The notes under the pieces: model-generated | What the model was told of the DNA's origin: nothing | Databases searched by the model: none | The model's input: only the letters and a program-made list of their open reading frames with translations | Part shown: piece by piece, positions 1 through 9,944 of the stretch | How positions within the stretch are numbered: the first letter of the stretch is position 1 | Layout of the letters: every line of letters starts with the position of its first letter | Made by a program: the position numbers and the translations under genes | Assembly: GCA_028564705.1 (NCBI GenBank) | Contig: JAPXFQ010001677.1 | Location: 62,001-126,000 of the forward strand | DNA length: 64,000 nucleotides | Direction: 5' to 3' | Source of the DNA: Apricaphanius iberus | Lineage: Eukaryota; Chordata; Actinopteri; Cyprinodontiformes; Aphaniidae

Positions 1-172
1 TTAAGGATTCATACGGAATATTAGTTTTTAATCCACACATTATACACTCAGTTTAATTTACCAACAAATCAGCCATCTATGGAGCATTATTTAGCAATTC
101 AGAATTAATTATTTAACATTATGAGCGAAACAGCAGGGACAGAGTTCTCAGCCATCACAGAGAAGAACCCAC

Positions 173-301
173 CTCTCCAGGAACCGGAGTGCAGCAGGAG
201 TACGGCACAGCGCAGCGCTCTGAGCTGGGATTTCCATGTGTGCAGTTAAAGTAGAGGTTCCATGACCAGTCTGTGTAGTTGTTCCATCCACAACACTTAA
301 A
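173..301 (-). CDS. tspan33: tspan33 exon 6: CCG and disulphide region of the large loop
   Basis: The exon is 129 nt, 43 codons, beginning FKCCGWNNYTDWSWNLYF and continuing through NCTHGNPSSERC to PYSCCTPVPGE. It carries the invariant CCG plus further cysteines (NC, RC, SCC), six of the eight loop cysteines expected for a TspanC8 protein; the last two should be in exons left of the window. Two N-glycosylation sequons are visible (NYT and NCT). The acceptor is TTCAG and the donor GTGGGT. No stop codon or frameshift interrupts it. Confidence 0.93.
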
Positions 302-617
302 CTGAACAAAGCAGAGAGAGAGGAAACAGCAAAACTAAGATTTATTTTTAGAAACGTGGTCTGGATTCATGCTTCACATCCTGCCAGTCTGGGCTTCTAC
401 TGAGGGAGAACCCAGGCTCACGATTGGTGCCAGGATGGGCAGATGGAGCAGGAATATCTCATGAGGACACCCAATGGAGCTACAGGAAATGCATATTCAG
501 TTTCTCATGTGGAAAATTTGCACTAAGGCCAAATCTACATAAAAAAACAACCAGAGCTCTCAGGTCACAACCTGCAGTGAGGTGTAGTCAGGTACATCTG
601 AGTCAAAACCAGAGCAC

Positions 618-713
618 CTCTTTCTGGATGTAATCCATCAGATTCTGCAGATCCAGGTCATCCCTGTAGTGAACAATCGCTTTCTTTACAAACTTTCCCA
701 AAGCCTCTCGGGT
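618..713 (-). CDS. tspan33: tspan33 exon 5: proximal large extracellular loop
   Basis: The exon is 96 nt, 32 codons, phase 0 at both ends. A long pyrimidine run ending GCAG precedes it on the minus strand and GTGCTC is the donor. It encodes TREALGKFVKKAIVHYRDD followed by LDLQNLMDYIQKE. The stretch AIVHYRDDLDLQNL is nearly identical to mammalian TSPAN33 and is the strongest single argument for the family call. It forms helices A and B of the large loop, a region that does not contact ligand in most tetraspanins. Confidence 0.93.
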
Positions 714-909
714 CTGCAAAAAAAAAAAGAAAGAAGCAAATTTAGATTTATTTTAAAAAGGCTCTCTTTGATATGATCATTTCCATCTTATAAAAGAAAT
801 TAGATTTTTTAAGATGAAACTTCACGAGACGCCACCCTCTGTTAATTACTGAGGAGGTATTAATGCCTCATTGCAAAATGTCTTCCTGCATATGCTGGGA
901 AAATCCCAC

Positions 910-1021
910 CAGAGCCTGTGATTTTTTTAAATTATTTTTTTAATTATTTTTTTATTTATTTTTTTATTTTTTTATTTTTTTTATTATTATTTATTATTTT
1001 TTTTTCACAGAGCCTGTGATT
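910..1021. repeat. T-rich insertion flanked by a 14-bp direct repeat
   Basis: The 14-mer CAGAGCCTGTGATT occurs at 910-923 and again at 1008-1021. Between them are about 84 bases of almost pure T with occasional A. Nothing else is inserted. This is what LINE-driven retroposition of little more than a poly(A) tail would leave, with the transcript in minus orientation. It lies in intron 4 of tspan33. Confidence 0.6.
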
Positions 1022-1331
1022 GATAATTGCTGGAATCCTTTCAAATCTCATCCAGCGCCGACTCCATATTGCTGTCAGCCAGGTATTTATGGGTAATCTG
1101 GTGGCTTTCCGTGACGTTCTACAGGCTTTCATGAACAGTTTGCTTTAATATAACAACAATGCATAATATTGACATATGAATGTCCATCTCAAAGTATACA
1201 TTGGAAATGTAGCCATCCACCCATACAGATAGGAGAGGTTTTAATACCTTCATAAATTTTTAATTATTTGCCTCTAAAGGAAAAAAGAAACATGAATGTG
1301 TTTACTGACTAATACAAACCAATAATTATCT

Positions 1332-1606
1332 TGTGAAAATATTCACACCACTAAAACATTTTATCATTCACCAACCTCAAACTTTCTACGTATTTTGATG
1401 TGGTTTTATTTGATAAACTGACAAACTAGAACATAATTAAGTGGAAGAAATATTAAATATGATTTGTACGCTTTTTTCGCGAAGAGAAATCAGTGAATTG
1501 TAGAGTTCAATATGTTTCGCCTCCCTGAGTCCAGATTATGCTGAAGTCCCTTTAGCTGCAGGTGTTTTGGGATTCGTCTCCATCAGCTTTGTACATCAAG
1601 AAGTTA
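1332..1606 (+). mobile_element. Tc1-like transposon fragment (5' end)
   Basis: The sequence follows the 5' non-coding end of a common fish Tc1-like element in order: ATTCACACC near the start, a TTTTATTTGATAAACTGACA segment, CATAATTAAGTGGAAG, then CCTCCCTGAGTC and CTTTAGCTGCAGGTGTTTTGGGA. Many substitutions show that it is old. No transposase frame is left. A related, also degenerate copy lies at 7090-7540. Confidence 0.55.
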
Positions 1607-1883
1607 GTTTCAATTAGCAAAGAAACTAAAATTCAGGCAAATGTTGTCTGTAAACACCACATATTCCACTATTGTGATATAATTGATCAGTAATTAGTAG
1701 AAGTCTTTTGGACATAATGAGATTGTGCATCTAAACATCTAATACATGCAGGACTTCAGACAACTGATTTGAACTTTCTTCTGCAGCTCTGGTTGTACGT
1801 GTAAGGTTGTTTTGCTCTACTTGTGTGCACTATGTAGACCCTAAAGGTCTTTAGACACCTGCTGACTCACAACCAGAACTAAA

Positions 1884-1950
1884 CCAGGTGAGGCCAAATA
1901 GAGTCTCAATGATCCGCTGGATCATTGAGACTCTATTTGGCCTCACCTGG
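1884..1950. repeat. Perfect 32-bp inverted repeat with 3-bp loop
   Basis: Arms at 1884-1915 and 1919-1950 are exact reverse complements, separated by GCT. The left arm starts CCAGGTGAGGCC and ends CAATGATCC. No mismatch is present in 32 bp although the surrounding transposon debris is heavily mutated, so the palindrome must be young, or be an assembly or replication product. Confidence 0.9.
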
Positions 1951-2009
1951 AACAAATTCCCTGAACACTTGAGATGTGGAAAAATTGTTGGCCTCCGTAA
2001 ATCATGGCC

Positions 2010-4260
2010 AGTGGCGACACTAAACATTATGTTTGTCAGTCATTTTGACCAATGGGCTCAATAAAAATTACAGTCATAATCTATTTCTACCCTTCAATTT
2101 TCAAAATTATTAAAAGTAATATAGTATTAATTGTTTTATTTATTTTAGAGAATATTAAATCCAAACAAGCTGAATAGAAAACTACATATAAAAAATGAAA
2201 TAAAGTTTTTGGATTCTCTCATAAAACCCCCCACCAGAGCGTTTTTTTTTGGTCTTAATTCACGCATGTCTGAGTAATCCTCCTGAGGGGGGTTGCATGT
2301 GGCGGGATTATAGAAAAACGATCAACTTCACTTGGTGGTCCAACATTAACTACAGGATACAAGTTATATTTTAGGACAAATTAATACTGTATAACACCAA
2401 CGGTAACATTTTAGGATATATATGTACTGGATATCCCAGAAGTTGAAAGCTGTAAGATAGCGTGATATAGTAGTACCTTTAAACCATTGTTCTTAAAATA
2501 CGAACAGTTACTTTGCTGGTGCCTAAACTCAATGTCTCATGAGTTCCTCCTGGTCACCAAGTGCTTCACAAAGTTACAACAAGAGGATCATTCCAGAGTC
2601 TTGGAGCAGCATCCTAGAGAGAACGATTTCCATGTGCCAAAAAACAATGTCAACATCCGCAGGGACGAATAGGGCACGGTTCTGTACTATCAGAGGGGGC
2701 CTTAACATGCAGGGCTTTAAAAGTTAACACTAGATTTTTTTATTTGCCACAAAAATAAGAAACAGTTGAAGAATTTTAAGGACAGGAGTTATAAGAACCC
2801 TTCTGTTGGTACATGTCAGCAGACTTTCTGCAAAGTTTAGAACCTGCTGCACATGAGACCTCTTCTTCTGTTCTAGACAGTGTTTCCATTATTCCCCTTT
2901 TAGATATGAAAAAAAAGCATTAAGTGACGGGATTTTAAGAAAGTTTGTGGAAAAATTGTGGAACTTTCAAGATGTTTTTTAGCAATTCAGAAAAACGAAT
3001 AAAGTTGATTGTTGTAACCTGATCAAACCTGGACGATTCTGAGGGGGAGTAAATGATTTTACAATGCACTGTACAGAAAGGTTAGTCTGTGTGCACAATG
3101 TGTCGCTGGATGATCCATGTAGCAAGGGAGCATCATCGTTTCTCTGCTTTGTGAACTCTGAATCTGATGACTACAGATATCAACAGAGGGGCAGCAGAAT
3201 GTTAACAATAAAGTTATTCACGTCTAACATGAATATACGTGACGAAATCTAGATGCAAATCACACAAACTTTCATGTGCAGCACATTAGGTATTATAATC
3301 CAATTTCTATTAGCTCCTCAGGAAGCAAATACATACGAATGAGCCCTAAATTATTGTAGCTGATCCAACAATCTTGAATAATTTGAACAGTCCATTAAAG
3401 TTTTAGTTTTAATTTGTATCACAGATTTGTGATCTTAGTTCTCTATTTCAATGATTCTGACGATAGGAAAAGCTAATATTTGGAGCCACAGAGCTCAGAT
3501 ATAATAAATGCTAATGGGGGCTATGTATGCAAATAACCTGCTGAACTTTAAAGTTTCATTAAGCTGGGAAATGAACCTCTGTGAGCTGTTTGCTAAAGGC
3601 TTCATAAACTGTTCAAATTACAGACGGTGTCGAAACAGTTTGTATTGATAAATACTGTTATCCTCAAGTAGTTTTACTGAATCTGTTTCTATGTTTCCAC
3701 ACTTAGCTCGTTGGCTTTGAAGCCCACCGTCGCACTGTGTCATTAGCGGGAAAGTCTCCTTTAAGGGATCTGCTGAAATGGAACATTTGGTTCTGCTTTG
3801 AAGTGTCGAAGCATCTGAATCATTTAGTGAGGAAGGATGCTGGGAGGGTTGTTAAACTGCTCTGTTTAGCAGCAGGCAGTCCGAGCGCTGACAGAAATCA
3901 CAGGGGAGAGGAGAGGCTCTATCAGACACCAGGAGCATCACCACTATGCACTGATGAGAGGCAACGTTGCCCCTGCTGGCTGTTGTAGTTTTATTTCCTA
4001 GCGGACCCTGAATGGAAGCTACTGAAGAGGATAAGTGGACATGAGAGCCGCTATTAGGAAGAACCGTGGCTACAGAATAAACTTGAGCCATGCATGAATA
4101 TTTAGTTTTATTAAAGGGAAAACAAACAACCATGCACCTTTAATACAGACAATCTTAACTTCTCAGGGGAGGAAGGATGCTGTGGCTCTGGAAAGTTTAC
4201 ACAGCTCAGATTTCAGGTTTTTGAGAAATAAAGAAAAAAAGGATCAATCTTTTCCTAACA
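2010..4260. other. tspan33 intron 4, no recognised feature
   Basis: AT-rich intronic sequence. The short open frames here (60-93 codons) show no family motif and no codon signature. No repeat could be named with confidence. Confidence 0.6.
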
Positions 4261-4269
4261 TTGTGCATA

Positions 4270-4460
4270 TTTAATAGGATAGAATAATCTTTAATTGTCC
4301 CACAAAGGGGAAATTCGACTCTAGAGCTGCAAAATGAAAGGTAATAGAAGCATTCAGGATCACACAAGAAAAGCAGAAAAAGTATAAAAAACAGAATTAC
4401 GCATAATATATGTATATTAAGGACACAACTATAAAAACAAAGTACAGTCGGGTCATTTAA
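4270..4460 (-). repeat. LINE tail-like repeat (antisense)
   Basis: ATAGAATAATCTTTAATTGT followed by CCCACAAAGGGGAAATTC is a very common fish repeat end, here in antisense. A second copy with the same string order is at 48858-48905. It is probably the 3' tail of an L2/CR1-type non-LTR retrotransposon; the body is not identifiable. Confidence 0.45.
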
Positions 4461-5065
4461 AATAAAGTGGCACACTCAGATGAGAATGTCCGACTGAGTA
4501 GGATAACTTGCAGTAAAAAGGTAAATGTATTTTTTACAAGAAGTTAACAGATAATAAACTAAATATGATACTTAACTGGTAAAATTAACTAAAAGAAAAA
4601 AAAAAAAAAAAATTGCTGTTGTAACCCAGGTCCATAAATGTGCAAAACTTTAAAGGGTAGACTTTTTCAAGAAGCTATAACAGATCTGTGGTTTGTTGTA
4701 TGTTAATGAAGTTCTTTGCACAAAAGCCTTCTTACATAAAACAATGGCAGCATCTGAATTTGTTAACATTTTGTTCCCTTTCTGAAAGAGCTGTTTAGAG
4801 GCTCCATGACTTTTATGCAAATGAGTGGTTGTAGACCACGCCCACACATCTTGTTCTAAGGACACAAGATCTCTACACATGAGAAGGACATGGAATTGAA
4901 CTGGTAGGTGGGGTTTGACAGATGAGGGGCAGTCATGTGCAAATCTTGCGTTTTGTGACGTCACAATAAGGCACATAGAAGCATTAGATTTGCACAAAAA
5001 AAGGATGGAGAGTTTTTATGTTTGGAGTGTTTATAGACGTAGCAGAGACCTAGATAGAAACACGT

Positions 5066-5097
5066 AAGGATGAAAAAGACACTTCTTTTTCATCCTT
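5066..5097. repeat. Perfect 13-bp hairpin
   Basis: AAGGATGAAAAAG at 5066-5078 and its exact complement at 5085-5097 flank ACACTT. It lies in intron 4 of tspan33, and no terminator function is expected in a vertebrate. Confidence 0.8.
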
Positions 5098-5620
5098 GAA
5101 ACCGATCAAATCTCTGTATGACAAAAAAAAACCCAAAAAAATAATCTGGTGAACTCTTCTATCCATTCCTCCATGCCTGTCTACCCAGGCAGTGTTGTCA
5201 TCCAGCTTCCAAAAATGATACGGCACACCCAAAAAAGTAACAAACAAAATGAACCTTCTATAATCCCCTCAGACATAAATCCTGTGGTAAACGTGTGGCA
5301 GAGCTGAAGAGAATAGAATGTGTGAGAGAATGGGGAAATCTGAAGCTTTTAAAGACACCGTGCAAAGAGAAGCAGTCAAAAGATTCCTCTTCTGGATGGT
5401 CCAGCCTTGTGGAAAACTGCTGACCACCTAAAGCTCTCCAGTTTGCTGCTCTTTATTTTGCTTCTATTGAAAGAGTTAAAACTATTCAGCGGGACTGTTC
5501 TGTTAAAATAAAACCTGACTATCCTTAGGAGGAGCCAGTACATGAGGCCACTACTGTAAGGCCCTGAAATTGTTACTGAATATGAGCACAAAAAATGTCT
5601 TTATTAAGGTTAGTAGATAC

Positions 5621-5695
5621 CTGTTCAGAGTGGAAGAAGCCCAGAACGGCTACAACGAGCTGGATGAGAAAGACCAGCGTCAGGCTCAAGGAAAA
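5621..5695 (-). CDS. tspan33: tspan33 exon 4: TM3
   Basis: The exon is 75 nt, 25 codons, phase 0 at both ends, with a TTCTCCAG acceptor and GTATCT donor. It encodes FSLSLTLVFLIQLVVAVL followed by GFFHSEQ, i.e. the third membrane helix and the first residues of the large extracellular loop. Human TSPAN33 has the same exon length here, with FSLCLT at the start and GFVFSD at the end. It lies only 163 bp from exon 3 and 4.9 kb from exon 5. Confidence 0.92.
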
Positions 5696-5858
5696 CTGGA
5701 GAAGAAGAAAAAGAGAACAAAATATTTCATCTCAACTGACAGATTCAGTGTCAAGTGTTTAGTGTGAAACATGATTTTGGGTTTAGTGCCGTTTTAGCTG
5801 CCGCACTGGAAGCAAAACACAGTGCCAATATTAGTGATGTGTCTTTTTGGAGAATTAC

Positions 5859-5986
5859 CGTCTTGAGGAGGCGAATGTTCTCTCTGAGGGCTCCAATGCA
5901 GCCGCAGAAAGTGATGAAGAACATCACCACCCCCACCACAATTAGGATGACAGCTGGGTCGATAAGGAACGTGTCCCGCACCGTAT
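5859..5986 (-). CDS. tspan33: tspan33 exon 3: small loop and TM2
   Basis: This exon contributes 43 codons counting the one shared with exon 2. It encodes DTVRDTFLIDPAVIL, then a hydrophobic TM2 and FCGCIGALRENIRLLKT. DPA followed by a hydrophobic helix, and a Cys-Gly-Cys-rich intracellular loop ending LRENI.LL, is the tetraspanin TM2-TM3 signature. The cytoplasmic cysteines are likely palmitoylation sites, as in other tetraspanins. The acceptor is TGCCAG and the donor GTAATT, phase 0. An apparent longer open frame on both sides is intron read-through. Confidence 0.93.
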
Positions 5987-6349
5987 CTGGCAGAGTCACA
6001 GGAAAACAGCCTCCGTTTAAAAGGCTGCTATCTTCTGAACTTCCTGTCTCCCTCATTTCTAATCTCTTCTCAACCTAATTGTTTGCAGAACACAGTAGTT
6101 TCCAATTTTTGCTTTTTCTCTTCCTACACTGGCTGCCCTGCCGCCCAGAAACCATCAATGATAAAGTAAAATTGAAGGATTATGCAGATGCAGTGGTTTG
6201 ATCACTGGGATTAGCCACAGGTTAATCCTTTTCCATTGTCCGTGAACTAAATTCATCCTAAATTAAATGTGAGAATCAAAAAGGTGTGTGTGTGCGGGGG
6301 GTTGGTACATAAAGCTAAAACCTTACGGATGACTCATTCTGCCAAAAAA

Positions 6350-6670
6350 TAAATAATTTAATAAATAAATGAAAACATTTGGAAAGCCAATTGGAAAAAA
6401 ACAACTTTTCAAAAATGTAAAAGAAAATATAGAAATAAAAATAAATGTGGAAATAAATACAGAAATAAATAAAAAAATACAATGGAAATACATAATTTTT
6501 GAAAAATGTATAAAAAGATAATTAAATGTGGAAAGACAAAAATTAAAAACATGTAGAAATAGATAAATACATGTAGTAATATTTTTTGGGAAATATTAAT
6601 GTTAAAATACATAATTTAAAAACATATTTCCATATATATAAATTAATTTATCTCCATTATTTATTTATTT
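6350..6670. repeat. AT-rich degenerate AAATA tandem tract
   Basis: Intron 2 of tspan33 is filled by repeats of AAATAAAT and GAAATA types with no constant period. The 67-codon open frame across it is low-complexity (Phe, Leu, Ile) and not a gene. Confidence 0.6.
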
Positions 6671-6876
6671 ACAATTGTATTTCCAACTTACCAGTCAGTT
6701 TTGGCAGGATTAGTCCTCCATAAAACCCAACCAATAATGTTTCATATCTGCCTGAGAGGCTCCAGAGCTTGAAAACAAACACAATCTCTTCTATCCTACT
6801 CTCTTCCATACTGGGATATGAACAATCCAAATGGGTTCTGCAACATGATTTATGATTTATTCATTTTTTAACTTAC

Positions 6877-6934
6877 CTGTAGCTTTCTGGACTTTGGCAT
6901 AAACTCCGATTCCAACGATTAGCAAGGAGAAAAC
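6877..6934 (-). CDS. tspan33: tspan33 exon 2: rest of TM1 and start of small extracellular loop
   Basis: This 58-nt exon has a CTGCAG acceptor and a GTAAG donor. It encodes VFSLLIVGIGVYAKVQKAT plus one base of the next codon (phase 1). The hydrophobic start completes TM1 after exon 1, and GVYA is the usual end of TM1 in TspanC8 tetraspanins (human GVYARLMK). It is too short to show as an open reading frame of its own and was found by splicing logic: the phase-0 donor of exon 1 joins it exactly, and its extra base completes the GAT codon at the start of exon 3. Confidence 0.9.
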
Positions 6935-7089
6935 CTGCAGAAGCAGAATTTAGTCAGATGGAAGCTCTAACATTGAGAACATGTATGCTCTGACTATCCT
7001 GTAATATGAAGTTTGGTACTAATGCAGCATCTAAAAAAGTATTCCTACTACAGTATTTCATTCTTTGTTTGGGGAAGCCTGCAGACAGC

Positions 7090-7540
7090 AAGATGGTTTA
7101 TTCAGATTCTTTGTGATCGACCAACATCAAGTACAGCATAATGGTGAAAGGAAAATGTAATACAACAGTAAAGCAAAAATCTTTGGCTCAAACTAGAATG
7201 TAAAGTTTGTTTTGGTTAAACAAGTCCGGACACCAAACTTTCTTAAAAGGGAAACTTGAACCAAACACACGCTGTCTCTGATAAAGGACTGAATTCAACA
7301 CATAACTGCATGCACACATTAGAATAAGCACAAATAACTTTTCCTTAAAGTATCCGAATTTATTCCGAAAACAAATCAACCTTATGGTCAAAGTATTCAG
7401 TCAGTAAATTCTATGACTTTACTACCAATAAAATAACCGATAAAATAACTTTCTTTACACAAAAAAACTCCTCTTACTTAAACATTTGTATTTGAATCCA
7501 TCTCCCCAAGTCAGTGCTTTGTAGAACAACTACACAACTG
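7090..7540 (+). mobile_element. Degenerate Tc1-like fragment cut by a LINE
   Basis: TTTGTGATCGACCAACATCA and GGTGAAAGGAAAATGTAA match the 5' region of the same Tc1-like family as 1332-1606. After an unrelated or diverged middle, AAGTCAGTGCTTTGTAGAAC matches the next conserved piece. It stops where LINE coding sequence begins near 7540, suggesting that the LINE landed in it. Intron 1 of tspan33. Confidence 0.5.
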
Positions 7541-8046
7541 AGTCTTTTCAAAATACTTCTACTAGTTTATAAATCATTTAATGGCTTAGCACCAAAATAC
7601 GTTGAAGACCTGCTGTCTTTATGCCGACCCCCCAGACCACTCAGGATCTCCATCTCTAACTCATTATTTATTCCTAGAATCAGAAACAAACACGGACAAG
7701 CTGCTTTCAGTTTCTATGCTCCCCTTTTCTGGAATAAACTTCCAGATGACTGCAACGCCGCCAAAACACTGGGCTGCTGTGAAGCAAAAGCTAAAACGGA
7801 TCTGTTTAAAGCCACTTTTGAGTAAACTATTATAATTGGTCTCCAATGTTTTTTTATTGATTGAATGTTTTATGCTTAATTCCTGTTTTTAATTTTCATA
7901 CTTTTATGCTTTTTTGTCTTATTCCTACTTGCTGTTTTTACTTTCCATTGTTTTATCAGATGTTTGGTTTCTTTACTACCGAATCATGTAAAGCACCTTG
8001 AATTACCTTGTTGTTGAAACTGTGCTATCCAAATAAAATTGCCTTG
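7540..8046 (+). mobile_element. 3' end of an L2/CR1-like LINE
   Basis: The frame ends with FKILLLVYKSFNGLAPKYVE, then a region with PRIRNKHGQAAFSFYAP and WNKLPDD, the conserved C-terminal tail of fish L2/Rex1-type reverse transcriptase proteins. A stop follows at about 7823. The 3' UTR ends in GTAAAGCACCTTGAATTACC and AATAAAATTGCCTTGC, the tail shared with copies at 18888 (antisense) and 28544. The 5' part, including the reverse transcriptase core, is absent. Confidence 0.75.
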
Positions 8047-8084
8047 CTTTTGACAACCAGAAATGTATTTGTATTTCACATTTT

Positions 8085-8890
8085 CATAAACAAGGTGATT
8101 CAAAGTGCTTTACTCAGTTAGAATTTAAATAAACATTTATACTTCAATTAAGGAAAAACAACAGAAGGTGGGAAAACAGACTAGTTTCTGATGTTCCTCT
8201 GATTATTAATCAAAGTTGGTTCTAAATAGATTGCTCTCGTCTTGTATTTAAAGGAACTCAGTGTTTCAGCAGTTTTCCAGTTTTCTGGAGGTTTGACCCA
8301 GATTAAAGAAGCACAGAAACTGAAAGCTGCTTCTCCATGTTTGTTTCTGATTCTGAGAATGCAGAACAGACTTGAACCAGGAAACCTGAGTGGTTTGTGG
8401 TCATACCGTGCAGCAGAGTCAACAGAGACAGCATCACTGCACTGACCTACTTTTTACTAAGCAGTAGGCCAAGGTGAGGATATTTTTAAACCAAAGCAAT
8501 ATCTATTTACTTTAAGATGATTGGTTTGCTAAGCTGACTGAGGAGCGTCACTGGGGACGTATTCTCACTGAATGACGTATTCTCACTGAATGACAGCTTC
8601 CTTTGTGGATACGTAGATCTATTGGTCAAAGCTGTAGGATCTTGATTCATTTTACTGTAGAGGCCAGTGGAGGGAAATATACATTCTGAAAGATTACTTA
8701 TTTGTCCTATAGTCAAATTTAAGCATTTGTTTAAGTTTAATTAAAAAAGATTAACTGAATACCCCAGCTTTAATGTATTTTAGTTACCAAGCCATTCAGT
8801 GATTTATTAACTAACAAAAGCATTTTAAAATCTATTGTCCGAGGTACAGTGAAGTCAGTTTAAACTCAAACTCAAGCAGATTAAATGGAC
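8085..8890 (-). mobile_element. Degenerate antisense copy of the same LINE family
   Basis: It begins with a tail-like GATTCAAAGTGCTTTAC and continues with TTTAAAGGAACTCAGTGTTT and GCACAGAAACTGAAAGCTGC, strings shared with the antisense LINE at 21169-21330. It therefore lies tail to tail with the sense copy ending at 8046. Inside is an exact 18-bp tandem duplication (8557-8574 and 8575-8592). Confidence 0.5.
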
Positions 8891-9944
8891 AGCATCTGAA
8901 AATCAATGTCCAAGTCTTATCCTCAGATTCAGCTGTGGTTAAGGCTTTCAACATATGGTGGAACCGAATTCATTTGCCAAGTTTGTGGGGGGGAAAAACA
9001 CGGAAAAAACATCATGCTTTACCAAGGAGATACGATGGTCAACCAATTAATTTGCATCAAAAAATTTAATTTGAGCACCTTTTTCACACTTTTTAACTCA
9101 TGTCTCTAGCTTTAGCTAATTTTAAACAGGACTTCCTATATAAATTTTTCTTCATCTGTATATATTTTTTATCAATAAAATTGAATTGACTATACCTTTC
9201 TGTATATTTATTGGATCGGGTCCTCCAGATTGAGGATGGAACTCTTTTCTGTTTCTCTGCTGCCAGTCTAGGTTGCATTTTGGCTATGAATAATTACAAA
9301 TAATTGCTTAGGGCAATTATTGATAAAATTAATAATTTTATATAAAAATTAACAAGTTTGGGGCACCCCCTAGGATCCAGGTAATAATAACCAAATAGTT
9401 AAGTCTCAGTTAATGTTTACCTGCCTGATGTTAAACAATGTTTAACAATAGATGAAGCAATGAGTTTTTGATGTTCTTTGAACACCAAGTTACTACATAT
9501 GCATGTAGAATATTAACAAATACAAGAGTTTATTAACAAAGAGAATTCAGTGAAAATGCTTTAATCATCAAACTCACTAAGCTAGTAACACACAACTAAA
9601 CTACTAAGTAAAAGATAAATAAGTAATAAAAAACAAATACCAAAAGTATAACAAATATGCAAAGACAGAAAGAATAATTAATAAATTGGTCATAATGTCA
9701 GAGTTAATTGTGAATATTTTTGCTTAAAACCAAAGCTTACATTGAAGGTTTTTGGAAGTGACGCTAAGTTAGTTTTAAACTAATCAGGATTAGTTTAAAA
9801 TTAATTAGCAACTTTTGGTTTTGTGCGACAAACAATGCAAACGTGAGTGAAGACAAAACATTATTCGGATAAATTAACATTTCATTAAATAATTGGCCCT
9901 ATTAGAAAATCAATAACCTTTTGGAATATTTATTTGAATTTACG
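8890..9944. other. tspan33 intron 1, AT-rich, no recognised feature
   Basis: No coding or named repeat was recognised. Short open frames here lack family motifs. Confidence 0.5.

Noticed and set aside
5751..6078. 101-107-codon frames on both strands across tspan33 exon 3
   Set aside because: Only 5859-5986 on the minus strand is exon; the extensions are intron read-through and the plus-strand frame is a shadow.
6409..6612. 67-codon minus-strand hydrophobic frame, membrane-protein-like
   Set aside because: Low-complexity translation of an AAATA-type tandem tract.
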